The notes beneath the pieces are model-generated. The model was not told the DNA's origin, ran no database searches, and saw nothing but the letters and a program-made list of their open reading frames with translations. Shown one piece after another: positions 56,290 through 64,000 of a stretch of 64,000 nt of DNA (positions are counted from its first letter, which is position 1; each line of letters begins with the position of its first letter). The DNA is from Phycisphaerales bacterium (GTDB taxonomy: Bacteria; Planctomycetota; Phycisphaerae; Phycisphaerales; SM1A02). The DNA is taken from the NCBI GenBank assembly GCA_029268515.1, contig JAQWNP010000014.1, positions 62,001-126,000 on the forward strand, in the 5' to 3' direction. Position numbers and translations under genes: made by a program.

Positions 56290-58719
56290 TTAGTCGCAGA
56301 GCTGATAAGCAAAGCTAGTAAAGCCATCTGGTTCTAGATCAGGGATGTTGGCACAAGTGTCGCCAATCTCATCTCCATCAGTGTCTTCCAGATATGGTCC
56401 CACGCGGTGGAAAGGACCTGCAGAAGCTGCGCAGAAATCATCGAGTTCAACATTCCAAAGGAAGTGCTCTTGGTCATCCAAGGTATCAATGACGCCGTCG
56501 CCATTGTTGTCGTTGTAAGCACTAAATGGAAGATCATCGAATTCTGGAACCATAAGAACTTGAATATTAGGAGCAACAGTGAGAGCAGTATCAAGAGTCA
56601 AAGATACCTCTACTGTTTCACCAATATTCCAGGCATTGCCAGTCCACTGGAATCCTAGGGTACCCAGGCCAGTGAATAATTCTTGTTCCAGAAGCAGTGT
56701 TGGATGTGTTGAAGCATCACACCAGCTGATGGTTTCAAGATCTACTCCAGTGATGTCGTAGAAACGAACTCGTCCATCTACACCTGGAGTTCCTGTACCG
56801 GAACCGGGTGCGGATGAAAGGTCAGCCCACATCAAACGAGCTTGCTGGAAAGTTACGCCAGTTGCGCCTGAGTTGAACTCAACAGACATGTTGTACTGCA
56901 TGTCAGGGGTGCCGTCGCCATCGGTGTCGATGGGATCTCGGTCATCCATGAAGAATGCAGTGTTGCCGTGAAGGCCATTGTTGACAACATTTGTTGGGTA
57001 TGAAGGGCTACCGTTGCCACAACTACTTGGTCGCTCATATGCAGGATCGCATAGGAACGTTTCAACAGTAAGTATGCCTGCACCTTGATCGCCATCATTC
57101 CAACCGCCGACGCGGATAAGAACAACGTCGCCAGTAACAGCTCCGACTGTGAGGTCAGAGTGATACGTGCTGCTGACATCGACGCCATCGTCACAGGTTG
57201 CGCTATCGTCATTGCAGCCTGCTGGAACCATGGTTGCACAGTCACGAGCTAGGAAATCTGCTTCGCTTGAGAAGACATATGCCACGAGGTCCGTGTCATA
57301 GCTTGTTGTGCCTGGAGTTGCGCAGGTTGTTATGCGAACGCCACCATCTGCAACTGCTGTCGTCTTGTACCAAAGGTCTTGGTAAGTCTGACCGTCATAC
57401 TCATCACACAGTGCTGTGCCGTCAGTAGTGGCACCAGTTGTGTCATATGAGGTGGACGAATCCATTGTCAGTGCATATGCACTTAGGTCTGCATCGCAAT
57501 TGTCATTTGGAAGTGCTGCGCAAACGAGTGAAGGATCAGAGCAGGGAAGCCCGTCTGAGAAGTTTCCGCCACTTGCTTCACACAAGGCAAGATTCGTGTC
57601 ACTGCAAGTGCCTGTTGAGCTATCGCAACATGACCAGTCTGGCCATGCATCAGCGCAATCGACAACACCATCAGTGTTAATATCGTTTACTGCTGAAGCA
57701 TTGATCCAGTAGGAAGCGATGAGTGGATCATTAGGCTGTGCTTGGGCAGAACATTCATCGAATGTTTGCTCAACACAAGAACCATCTACGTAGAGGCAGA
57801 AGCCTAGATCGCCACAGCTGGCGCCGCTCTTACCAAAATCAACGAGCAGGGCAGAGAAGTCTGCCAGGTCTACAGCACAGTCACCTGAGCAATCAAAGGT
57901 GCCATCAGAGTTATCAGGATCAGGACATGGAGCACCGTCACCTACTGGTCGAGGATCTGTTTCTGGGTCAACAGCAGCGCCGAATGAAACGAGCATCGCA
58001 CTGAAGTCACTAAGATCGACACTGCCGTCAGCACGGTCTGGGATGTTGATTTCGTCGCCAGTATCAGGCAAGCCATCTGGGCCATCGCCGTTGCTATATG
58101 CGCCTGAACCACTTTGGTCCATGGTACATAAAGGGTTTAGGCTTGGGCCACAAAGTGCTTCTTCGCCCTCTGCTTGGTATAGAAAGTTCAAGCTTCCTGA
58201 AACGCAAGTCGCATCAAGTGCGCCTACGCCATCGTCATAACTTTCATAGAACTCTAAGTTCAAGAAGCCGTCAGCCAACGCAATAGCTGGAATGCCTGCG
58301 CCTTCAAGCTCAATCAACGCAAGGTTCATTGGAGTCGTAGGGCCATTGTCTACCGCTGGGTCACCAGTGGTGCATTGTGCTTGCAAGCCACTGCCGTCAC
58401 CAGAAGTATTGGTCCAACTGCCATCATAGAGGCCGAGTGTTACCAGGCCTCCTTCAGCATTGTTACCAAACAAGACTGTAGCCTCATTGACCCAGCTAGT
58501 GCTCTCTGTGCATAGAACGATATCGGTGTAACCGAGATGCGTCACAAGTGAGTTTATGCCAAGGTCAATACTTCGAGTTTCATTATTCGTAGAACCCTGG
58601 CCGTCCCAGAATTCCGCACCAGCCATGTCCTCGTTGTGGTCACTAGCGAGTGAACTTCCGAGAACCATAGTAATTGTCACGACTCCTGGTGCAACAAGAG
58701 TCACTGTCTTATTTCTCAT
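56290..58719 (-). CDS. Large secreted protein with internal dockerin-like repeats
   Basis: An 809-residue exported protein. The ATG at 58719 has GGAGG ten bases upstream and begins a signal peptide (VTLVAPGVVTITMVLGSSLA). An upstream extension from 58812 is not supported. After a beta-rich region come two dockerin-like loops in mid-protein (GSVDLSDFSAMLVSFGAAVD and CAVDLADFSALLVDFGKSGA) and Cys-rich modules (CGDLGFCLYVDGSCVEQTFD, CCDSSTGTCSDTNLALCEAS). A C-terminal beta domain ends in a calcium-type loop (DTDGDEIGDTC). The internal position of the dockerin-like pair is unusual, as such pairs are normally terminal. The protein is probably displayed on or released from the cell. Its ligand is unknown. 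A terminator at 56192-56230 follows. Confidence 0.82.
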   Translation of the reverse strand: MRNKTVTLVAPGVVTITMVLGSSLASDHNEDMAGAEFWDGQGSTNNETRSIDLGINSLVTHLGYTDIVLCTESTSWVNEATVLFGNNAEGGLVTLGLYDGSWTNTSGDGSGLQAQCTTGDPAVDNGPTTPMNLALIELEGAGIPAIALADGFLNLEFYESYDDGVGALDATCVSGSLNFLYQAEGEEALCGPSLNPLCTMDQSGSGAYSNGDGPDGLPDTGDEINIPDRADGSVDLSDFSAMLVSFGAAVDPETDPRPVGDGAPCPDPDNSDGTFDCSGDCAVDLADFSALLVDFGKSGASCGDLGFCLYVDGSCVEQTFDECSAQAQPNDPLIASYWINASAVNDINTDGVVDCADAWPDWSCCDSSTGTCSDTNLALCEASGGNFSDGLPCSDPSLVCAALPNDNCDADLSAYALTMDSSTSYDTTGATTDGTALCDEYDGQTYQDLWYKTTAVADGGVRITTCATPGTTSYDTDLVAYVFSSEADFLARDCATMVPAGCNDDSATCDDGVDVSSTYHSDLTVGAVTGDVVLIRVGGWNDGDQGAGILTVETFLCDPAYERPSSCGNGSPSYPTNVVNNGLHGNTAFFMDDRDPIDTDGDGTPDMQYNMSVEFNSGATGVTFQQARLMWADLSSAPGSGTGTPGVDGRVRFYDITGVDLETISWCDASTHPTLLLEQELFTGLGTLGFQWTGNAWNIGETVEVSLTLDTALTVAPNIQVLMVPEFDDLPFSAYNDNNGDGVIDTLDDQEHFLWNVELDDFCAASAGPFHRVGPYLEDTDGDEIGDTCANIPDLEPDGFTSFAYQLCD

Positions 58720-59526
58720 GGCTTTCCAGCCTCCTTCTTCTCTTCTGTTTCCAAACAAAAAAAGCGGACGATGTACCGATATGTGATCTATCCGTCTAAG
58801 TTGAGCACCCATGCAACGAGCATAGAGTGCTGATAACTTCGATTCTTTGGTGTTGGAAGTTTCTTCCTCTCGTAGCTTCCAAAACCGTTAGCGGAGCATT
58901 TGCTTGTTGCAAACTTCCTAAGTTGTCAAGCGACCAGCATGGGGGTGATATGAGCTAGTCGCAACCTCTCCTACTCAAACGTCTTACCCAATAATGCGAC
59001 TGTGAGAAGCATTATTATCGAGACCCTAGCCAGATCCTTACCATAGGGGATAAGTACCATGGTTCTTATAGGCAAAGGGAAGAATGTTTAGCTTCCTGGA
59101 CCTACGTCCCCTCCCAGAAACACTCTTTGCATTATCTTCCTTTAGGGGCACATCTTGCAAGTGAAAAGATGCCGCTAAATTAAGACGATTTCTTATGCCT
59201 TCAGTATGACCGCTATGAGGCGGTCCGGCCAGAGAAACCATGCACAAAAATGCAGGTAAATCTCTCAGACCTGCCTTATTACGCGCATCTGAGCCGGATC
59301 TGCCTACGCAGATTTGGTCCACTTCTTCGTTTTAAAGGGGCATGAGGGTGTTTTCTTGACGCTTTGCAGCCGTACCTTGGCTTATTGAGCGATAAAATCA
59401 GGTTTAGGAGCTAGATAGCCCGTTCTGGGAGATATATCTTAGCCACGCCCTGGCCAAAGAATGTTTGAGGCATGCACTTTTGGGTAAGAGAGCCAATATG
59501 GTTACTGACTCCAAATAGAGCCTCAT
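58720..59526 (-). other. 807-base intergenic region rich in hairpins
   Basis: This stretch lies between two minus-strand secreted-protein genes and shows no convincing gene. Three compact inverted repeats occur in a row: GACCGC/GCGGTC (59208-59225, 6-base loop), GCAGGT/ACCTGC (59252-59274, followed by ATTTTTG on the minus strand) and ATCTGC/GCAGAT (59298-59313, 4-base loop). They lie 3' of the gene at 59527-61242 and could be a terminator with an attached structured RNA, or part of the leader of the downstream gene. A 94-codon minus-strand frame at 59038-59322 covers them but lacks protein-like composition. The remaining sequence near 58720-58900 should hold the promoter of the 56290 gene. 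Confidence 0.4.
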
Positions 59527-61242
59527 CTAGGGACTTGTCTGTCCATCATTGAGGGATCCGGGTGTGCTGGCTGTAAAGGTCGTCCAGGTGAAGTCTTCAT
59601 AGGCGCTGCCCGAGCCGGTGAGTCCAATAGATGAACCCAGTCCACTTGAGCCCGATTCAGCAATTGGTATAGCAATGCTATTTTGGCCATCCGCAGGGCC
59701 ATCGGTTGCCGTAAATTGGCCCTCATAGCTTAAAAACTGTGACACAACGCCATCTATCAGAATAGCGATGCCATCGGGGCTCCCATTTTGGATCCCTGCC
59801 TGGTTGCGGTGGTAGAGCCTTCCGCCACCCACGTTGTCACCAGCAATAAAGTCGCTTGAGAGCGTCCAGGGGCCTTGATAAGTGGTGCCGCCGCTTCCGT
59901 TATAAAGGTAGACCTCTACATCCGCAGGATTGAGGCCATCAGATATGTAGATTTCTAGGAACTCTCCTGTGTCACCGCCGGCATTGTCATAGTGAAGTTC
60001 ATTGAGCCATGCCTGCTCGACTGGTTCGATGCAGGGGTCGCCATCACAAGTGACATCGTCGCCGAGGTATGACCCTATCAAGCTGCCGCATTGTGCTTCT
60101 GTCATCACATCGCAAGAGTTTTCAGTATCCCCAATGGCGACATAGCAACATGCTCCAGTGACTTCTGGTTCACATACTTGGCCCCATTGGACCAGCATAG
60201 CGCTGAAGTCTTGGAGATCGACTTGGCAATCACCATTGGGTAAGGGCGCGAAATCTGAAAGCGGTCGGAAGGTCCCGTCGCCGGCAGTGCCAAATTCAAC
60301 CAGGAGTAAGCTGAAATCTGAAAGGTTTACGATTCCATCAGGCTCGCCAGGTTGGCCATCTCCTGAAGTATCAGCACCACATTCTTCGGCAACTGTCAGA
60401 TCACAGGGGTCGAAGTCATCGTTAATCGAAATACCAACAGATTCAACCAGATGCATCGATGAAAAACCAATCTCTGACGTTGTAGCCCAATCGGTGAGGC
60501 CACACTGTGTGGCTTCTGTGCGAACCCAGGAGTTGTCAGATTCACCAGCACTGTTGCTGCCAATGAGGAAAAACCCTGGCACTGGGAATTCGGGACTTCG
60601 TTGTTCAGGGACAATGATCTCGATGAAAAGCCGCGTATCTGGAGGTAGGCTCACCGGTGGATTGAAGGTCGCAGTACTGATCTTGGGAAATCCATCAGCC
60701 TCTAGGAAGGTGAGATCAGTGCTGCCAAGGAGTGTCATACTATCTGTATTAGGTCTTTCAATGCCATCGTCATCAAGATAGGCGTTGATTGTAAGCGTGA
60801 TGTCCTGATTGTTTGACTGAGCTCCAAGAGTCACACAATCTAGAAGTGTTGGTTGTCCAGCAGCTGGGCCAACGGAAAGATCATGATGGCGGCCAAACCA
60901 GTGTTGATAGTGGCCTAGCCCAGTGCTACAGAGGACGGAGTTGTCTGCCTCTACTGATGTTGGATCAGTGCTCTGTGTATAGACAAAATCACTGCAAGTT
61001 CCCATGGAGCGAAACGCAGTGTTTTGGGTATCCCGTTTCGGTTTTGCATGTCGAAATGCGCTGCTTGACTTGGAGAATTGAGGTCCATTTTCAGGAACAG
61101 TCATCGGACGATCCGAAATTTGTTCCATTACAGGCGCCGTGCCCGCTGCCAAGCAGATTGAAGCGCTACTGAGCATGCAGCTCAATGCAGATGCAATGAG
61201 AAATGTTGGGTTGGGAGTCACCGATAGATTCCTATAAAGCAT
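59527..61242 (-). CDS. Secreted dockerin-like protein with C-terminal lamin-tail-like domain
   Basis: A 571-residue exported protein. The ATG at 61242 opens a signal region (LIASALSCMLSSASICLAAG), and a TTG seven codons earlier is less likely. Residues 80-290 are beta-rich (CSTGLGHYQHWFGRHHDLSV, LPPDTRLFIEIIVPEQRS). Two dockerin-like loops follow (GIVNLSDFSLLLVEFGTAGD and CQVDLQDFSAMLVQWGQVCE), then a small Cys-rich module (GACCYVAIGDTENSCDVMTE). A C-terminal region begins WLNELHYDNAGGDTGEFLEI and ends ASTPGSLNDGQ, which matches the lamin-tail/endonuclease-associated beta domain of many secreted bacterial proteins. It lies 70 bases downstream of another lamin-tail protein gene on the same strand and may be cotranscribed. 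The function is unknown. Confidence 0.83.
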   Translation of the reverse strand: MLYRNLSVTPNPTFLIASALSCMLSSASICLAAGTAPVMEQISDRPMTVPENGPQFSKSSSAFRHAKPKRDTQNTAFRSMGTCSDFVYTQSTDPTSVEADNSVLCSTGLGHYQHWFGRHHDLSVGPAAGQPTLLDCVTLGAQSNNQDITLTINAYLDDDGIERPNTDSMTLLGSTDLTFLEADGFPKISTATFNPPVSLPPDTRLFIEIIVPEQRSPEFPVPGFFLIGSNSAGESDNSWVRTEATQCGLTDWATTSEIGFSSMHLVESVGISINDDFDPCDLTVAEECGADTSGDGQPGEPDGIVNLSDFSLLLVEFGTAGDGTFRPLSDFAPLPNGDCQVDLQDFSAMLVQWGQVCEPEVTGACCYVAIGDTENSCDVMTEAQCGSLIGSYLGDDVTCDGDPCIEPVEQAWLNELHYDNAGGDTGEFLEIYISDGLNPADVEVYLYNGSGGTTYQGPWTLSSDFIAGDNVGGGRLYHRNQAGIQNGSPDGIAILIDGVVSQFLSYEGQFTATDGPADGQNSIAIPIAESGSSGLGSSIGLTGSGSAYEDFTWTTFTASTPGSLNDGQTSP

Positions 61243-61312
61243 AGTGGAACGTGTCCGTATCAACAGGGGCTCTGTTTATCTAAATGCAAAGACCTTTAGG
61301 TAAGGCTGGGCA

Positions 61313-63907
61313 TCAATCGCAAACGGTGCCGTATGCGACTAAGAATGCTGAGAAGTCTCCAAGATCCACAATCCCGCTGTCATCCAGATCATAGATTGGA
61401 AGATCGGCTGGATTGGTTGAGCCAAAGGCAACAAGGAAGCCCGAGAAGTCAGTCAGGTTGACGACGCCATCCCCGGAGAAATCTCCAGGACAATCGTTTG
61501 GTCCACCATCGCACTCAGGATTGACACTGCCAGGAGTATCAACACTGGCTGGATCATTGACGTCATAAAGACCAATAGCCCAAGTTCCAGTATCAGAACA
61601 GCGGTAGACATGACTGGGCATGAAATCACCATCTGGTCCGATCACAACTCCGCAGTAGTAAAAGTCACCAGGTGGATCAGATCCATTTGGCGATTCAACC
61701 ACTGAAATACAGTCGACGATATCGGTATAGGGGGCCATGTCAGCGGTGCCATCACCATCTGAATCGATCATCATATCGATCACGCCATCTTCATCGACAT
61801 CAAGATCCGTACCAGGCACCACACTTGTGACCAAGTTGGCGACTAAGAAGTAAGTCAAGTTGTCAGAGTTCTCGAAGTTCAGTTCATTGTCGTTTGAAGA
61901 CAGTACTAAGTCAGCGATTCCGGCGCTGTCATGTGTGTCTTCAGTTACGAGGACGAGGCCATCAGACTGGACAGTGATGCCATCAAGTCGGACCACACAC
62001 TCAACAACGCCGTTGCCGGTCGTGCTGGTGCCTTCGCCAATGGCGATGAAGGCAATACCTGTGAGTGACGTGCCTGAATCAGCTTGGAGTTCGAAGAATT
62101 CCTGTGGGTCTCCACTGCCTGGCTCATCGATACGAAGCTCGCTGAGCTGCAAGCTTTCTGGCGGAGTTACTTCACACTGATCTGCCAGGCCATTGCCATT
62201 GCCATCGGTCAGCACTCCAGAGGCAAAGTCACAGCTGTCCAGAACGTTGTTGAGGTTGCAGTCATTGCCAGCGAGTTGGCAGCTATCAAGCTTGCCATCG
62301 CCATCACAGTCAAGGCTCGGATCAGCATCAATTTGGCAAGCATCACCAATAGAGTCTTGGTCACAATCCGCTTGGTCTGCATTGGGAATGGTGGGGCAGT
62401 TATCAGTTGCATCAGGAACACCATCGCCATCAGCATCGGCTTCAACGGAGCATCCAGCGAATGGAGTGCCATCCTGCATCGTGCCAGCGGAGTGAGTTGA
62501 TCCGCTGCTCATGCTTGCAGAGCTATGTTGGACCAATGGATCGAGCCCCGTGATATCTGGATCGCGTGTGACGGATTGGTCGCCGTTAGCTTCGCCTCCA
62601 TAAGCGTAGGTTGCCAGGACAGCGCCGCCAGCATCACTCAATGAGATAGTGTCGCCACCATTATTGAAGCCCAAAGAACCGCTGGAAGAAGTTGTCACGG
62701 TAGCGCCGCCAAATTGTCCAACAGGTGATCCACCGCCGAAGACAACAACCGCGCAGTCAGCAGTCACTATTGTCCCTGCATCAAATACATGACGAACAGA
62801 AACAGCATCAGTGATTTGGTAGCCAGAGATATCTTGGTCAACGCCACTGATATTGACGAGCTCGATAAACTCATCTTGAGTTGAACTGTTGTTCCCGTCA
62901 TTGTTGGCATCATTGACTGAGCCAGGATCGGCCAGAATCTCATTAATGACCCAGACGCCTTCGCAGCCGTCGAGAATGCCATTGGCATCACTATCTAGGC
63001 TTGGATCAGCAGCGATGTCGCAGCTATCTAGAATGCTATTGTTATTACAGTCATTGCCAGCAATCTCACAGCTATCAAGGACGCTGTTGTTGTCGCAGTC
63101 AAGGCTTGGATTTGCCTGTATGTCACACACATCACCGATGGAATTTTCATCGCAGTCAGCTTGATTTGTATTGAAGATGGTGGGGCAGTTATCCGTGTCA
63201 TCGGGAATGCCATCACCATCGGTATCGAGGCCGATCGCCTCGCAACCCGAGAATTGTTGGCCATCGACCAGTTTTCCTGGGCTGTATAAGGATCCTTCAC
63301 TATTGGTTGCATCAGTATGGATCACATAGGTGGAGCCGGTGATATCCGGATCTAACGTTATAGAGGCGTTTTGGCCACCTTCTGAGCCATAGGAGACTGA
63401 ACTAAGAATAATTCCATTTTCATCTGAAATCGTGACGGTGTCGCCGCCATTGGTCAAGCCCAGGCTATTGCCACTGGCTGTTTGTACTAACGCGTTACCA
63501 AATGGGCCAGTGGGTGAGCCGCCACCAAAGACGACCGCTACACAGTTCCCCGCGATAATCGAACCCTCTGGAAATTCATGGCGAGCTTGAGCGGCATCAG
63601 AAATCACCCAGCCACTGACATCTAGGTCGACGGAGCTTGTGTTCGCGATCTCAATGAACTCGTCTTGGCTAGAGTCGCGTACGCCATCATTGTTGGCATC
63701 GCCAGTAATTCCACTTGCCGGATCAGCGTGAATTTCGTTAAGGATAAATGGTTCACTGCCTAGGCTTTTGTAAGTGTTGGCTTGGTGGCGATGGCCGATG
63801 CTGTTGCTTCTGTCTGCTGCGCCGAGCATGACACAAAGGCTAGCAGCGGTTGCTGATGTCAAACAGAGATTAACGATGCTCTTGTGGCCTCGAACTTTGC
63901 TGAACAT
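61313..63907 (-). CDS. Secreted protein with duplicated lamin-tail/TSP3 modules and C-terminal GC-type dockerin
   Basis: An 864-residue exported protein starting with a signal peptide (IVNLCLTSATAASLCVMLGA), with AGAGGA just upstream of the ATG. Two copies of the same module follow. A lamin-tail-like domain (FILNEIHADPASG at about residue 54, and WVINEILADPGSVNDANNDG at about 320) is each time followed by thrombospondin type 3 calcium repeats (DTDGDGIPDDTDNCPTIFNT and DADGDGVPDATDNCPTIPNA, then CDENSIGDVCD and CDQDSIGDACQ). A third beta domain follows (LQLSELRIDEPGSGDPQEFF). The last 60 residues are a pair of dockerin-like loops (GVVNLTDFSGFLVAFGS, GIVDLGDFSAFLVAYGTVCD), the GC-type dockerin of Phycisphaerae. 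It is probably a calcium-stabilised cell-surface protein. The 93 bases after it hold only its upstream region. Confidence 0.87.
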   Translation of the reverse strand: MFSKVRGHKSIVNLCLTSATAASLCVMLGAADRSNSIGHRHQANTYKSLGSEPFILNEIHADPASGITGDANNDGVRDSSQDEFIEIANTSSVDLDVSGWVISDAAQARHEFPEGSIIAGNCVAVVFGGGSPTGPFGNALVQTASGNSLGLTNGGDTVTISDENGIILSSVSYGSEGGQNASITLDPDITGSTYVIHTDATNSEGSLYSPGKLVDGQQFSGCEAIGLDTDGDGIPDDTDNCPTIFNTNQADCDENSIGDVCDIQANPSLDCDNNSVLDSCEIAGNDCNNNSILDSCDIAADPSLDSDANGILDGCEGVWVINEILADPGSVNDANNDGNNSSTQDEFIELVNISGVDQDISGYQITDAVSVRHVFDAGTIVTADCAVVVFGGGSPVGQFGGATVTTSSSGSLGFNNGGDTISLSDAGGAVLATYAYGGEANGDQSVTRDPDITGLDPLVQHSSASMSSGSTHSAGTMQDGTPFAGCSVEADADGDGVPDATDNCPTIPNADQADCDQDSIGDACQIDADPSLDCDGDGKLDSCQLAGNDCNLNNVLDSCDFASGVLTDGNGNGLADQCEVTPPESLQLSELRIDEPGSGDPQEFFELQADSGTSLTGIAFIAIGEGTSTTGNGVVECVVRLDGITVQSDGLVLVTEDTHDSAGIADLVLSSNDNELNFENSDNLTYFLVANLVTSVVPGTDLDVDEDGVIDMMIDSDGDGTADMAPYTDIVDCISVVESPNGSDPPGDFYYCGVVIGPDGDFMPSHVYRCSDTGTWAIGLYDVNDPASVDTPGSVNPECDGGPNDCPGDFSGDGVVNLTDFSGFLVAFGSTNPADLPIYDLDDSGIVDLGDFSAFLVAYGTVCD

Positions 63908-64000
63908 GATTGGATTCCTCTTTCTCTCCGGTCCACCTATTTTTGATAGGCGGTGACTGTGGGCATTGCTTCGTGGACATTCTGTGCGATGAAGTACGAC

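Noticed and set aside
59038-59322. A 94-codon minus-strand frame in the gap after the 59527 gene
   Set aside because: It runs through three hairpins and has no ribosome site or protein-like pattern. It is treated as non-coding.
60158-60781. A 207-codon plus-strand frame opposite the dockerin gene
   Set aside because: Ser-rich, low-complexity translation typical of the antisense of Asp/Gly/Ser-rich secreted proteins.
61900-63300. Short direct repeats in the last gene as a CRISPR or satellite array
   Set aside because: They encode Asp/Asn/Cys-rich calcium repeats in one continuous frame, with unequal spacing and no spacer pattern.

Overview
The window looks like a chromosomal stretch of a marine or aquatic planctomycete of the class Phycisphaerae. 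The reasons are the secreted proteins carrying the dockerin-like DFSAMLVxFG repeat of that group, the many FG-GAP/ASPIC (CRTAC1-type) proteins, mid-range base composition, frequent GTG and TTG starts, and the mix of housekeeping genes with very large secreted proteins. No tRNA, rRNA, CRISPR array, transposase or phage gene was seen. The organism assignment is inference from protein style only.

Layout. 1-4477: end of an amidohydrolase, moaC, trpF, a rhomboid protease with a TPR tail, and citrate synthase. 4481-9792: a secreted FG-GAP protein, an HtrA-like protease and a secreted protein of unknown role, closed by a strong terminator. 9855-11994 (minus): lipoprotein, RsbW-type kinase, RsbV-type STAS protein and an MlaE-type permease. 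12123-21161: guaA, an AT-rich methyltransferase, a PIN/TRAM membrane protein, then SRP RNA, dnaX, ybaB, recR and rpoN. 21190-22621 (minus): pyrH and frr.

22767-32942 is the most striking block. Eight genes on the plus strand all overlap end to start: a membrane-anchored vWA protein, a secreted protein, ExbB, two ExbD proteins, a large repeat protein, a large single-pass membrane protein and a secreted protein. It reads as an ion-driven envelope machine that I cannot match to a named system.

32994-43837: a DUF2064 transferase, a response regulator and a short conserved-looking protein, then a minus-strand series (TPR lipoprotein, CRTAC1 lipoprotein, ECF sigma factor, anti-sigma factor, pseudopilin, BcsA-like glycosyltransferase, transglutaminase-like lipoprotein). 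44014-54298 (plus): nitrilase, giant TPR/FG-GAP/ASPIC lipoprotein, ArgR, five-heme cytochrome with TPR tail, CRTAC1 protein and RidA. 54253-55661: a LOV blue-light receptor/SpoIIE phosphatase gene sits between two 70-bp imperfect direct repeats made of the ridA 3' end and the last codons of the convergent ytoQ gene, which suggests insertion of a one-gene cassette. 56290-63907 (minus): three large secreted proteins with dockerin-like, lamin-tail and thrombospondin type 3 modules.

Connections. The LOV-phosphatase is a plausible input for the RsbV/RsbW pair at 10.7-11.6 kb. dnaX carries a run of ten A residues where either alternative frame stops within three codons, the expected design for making a short gamma form by slippage.
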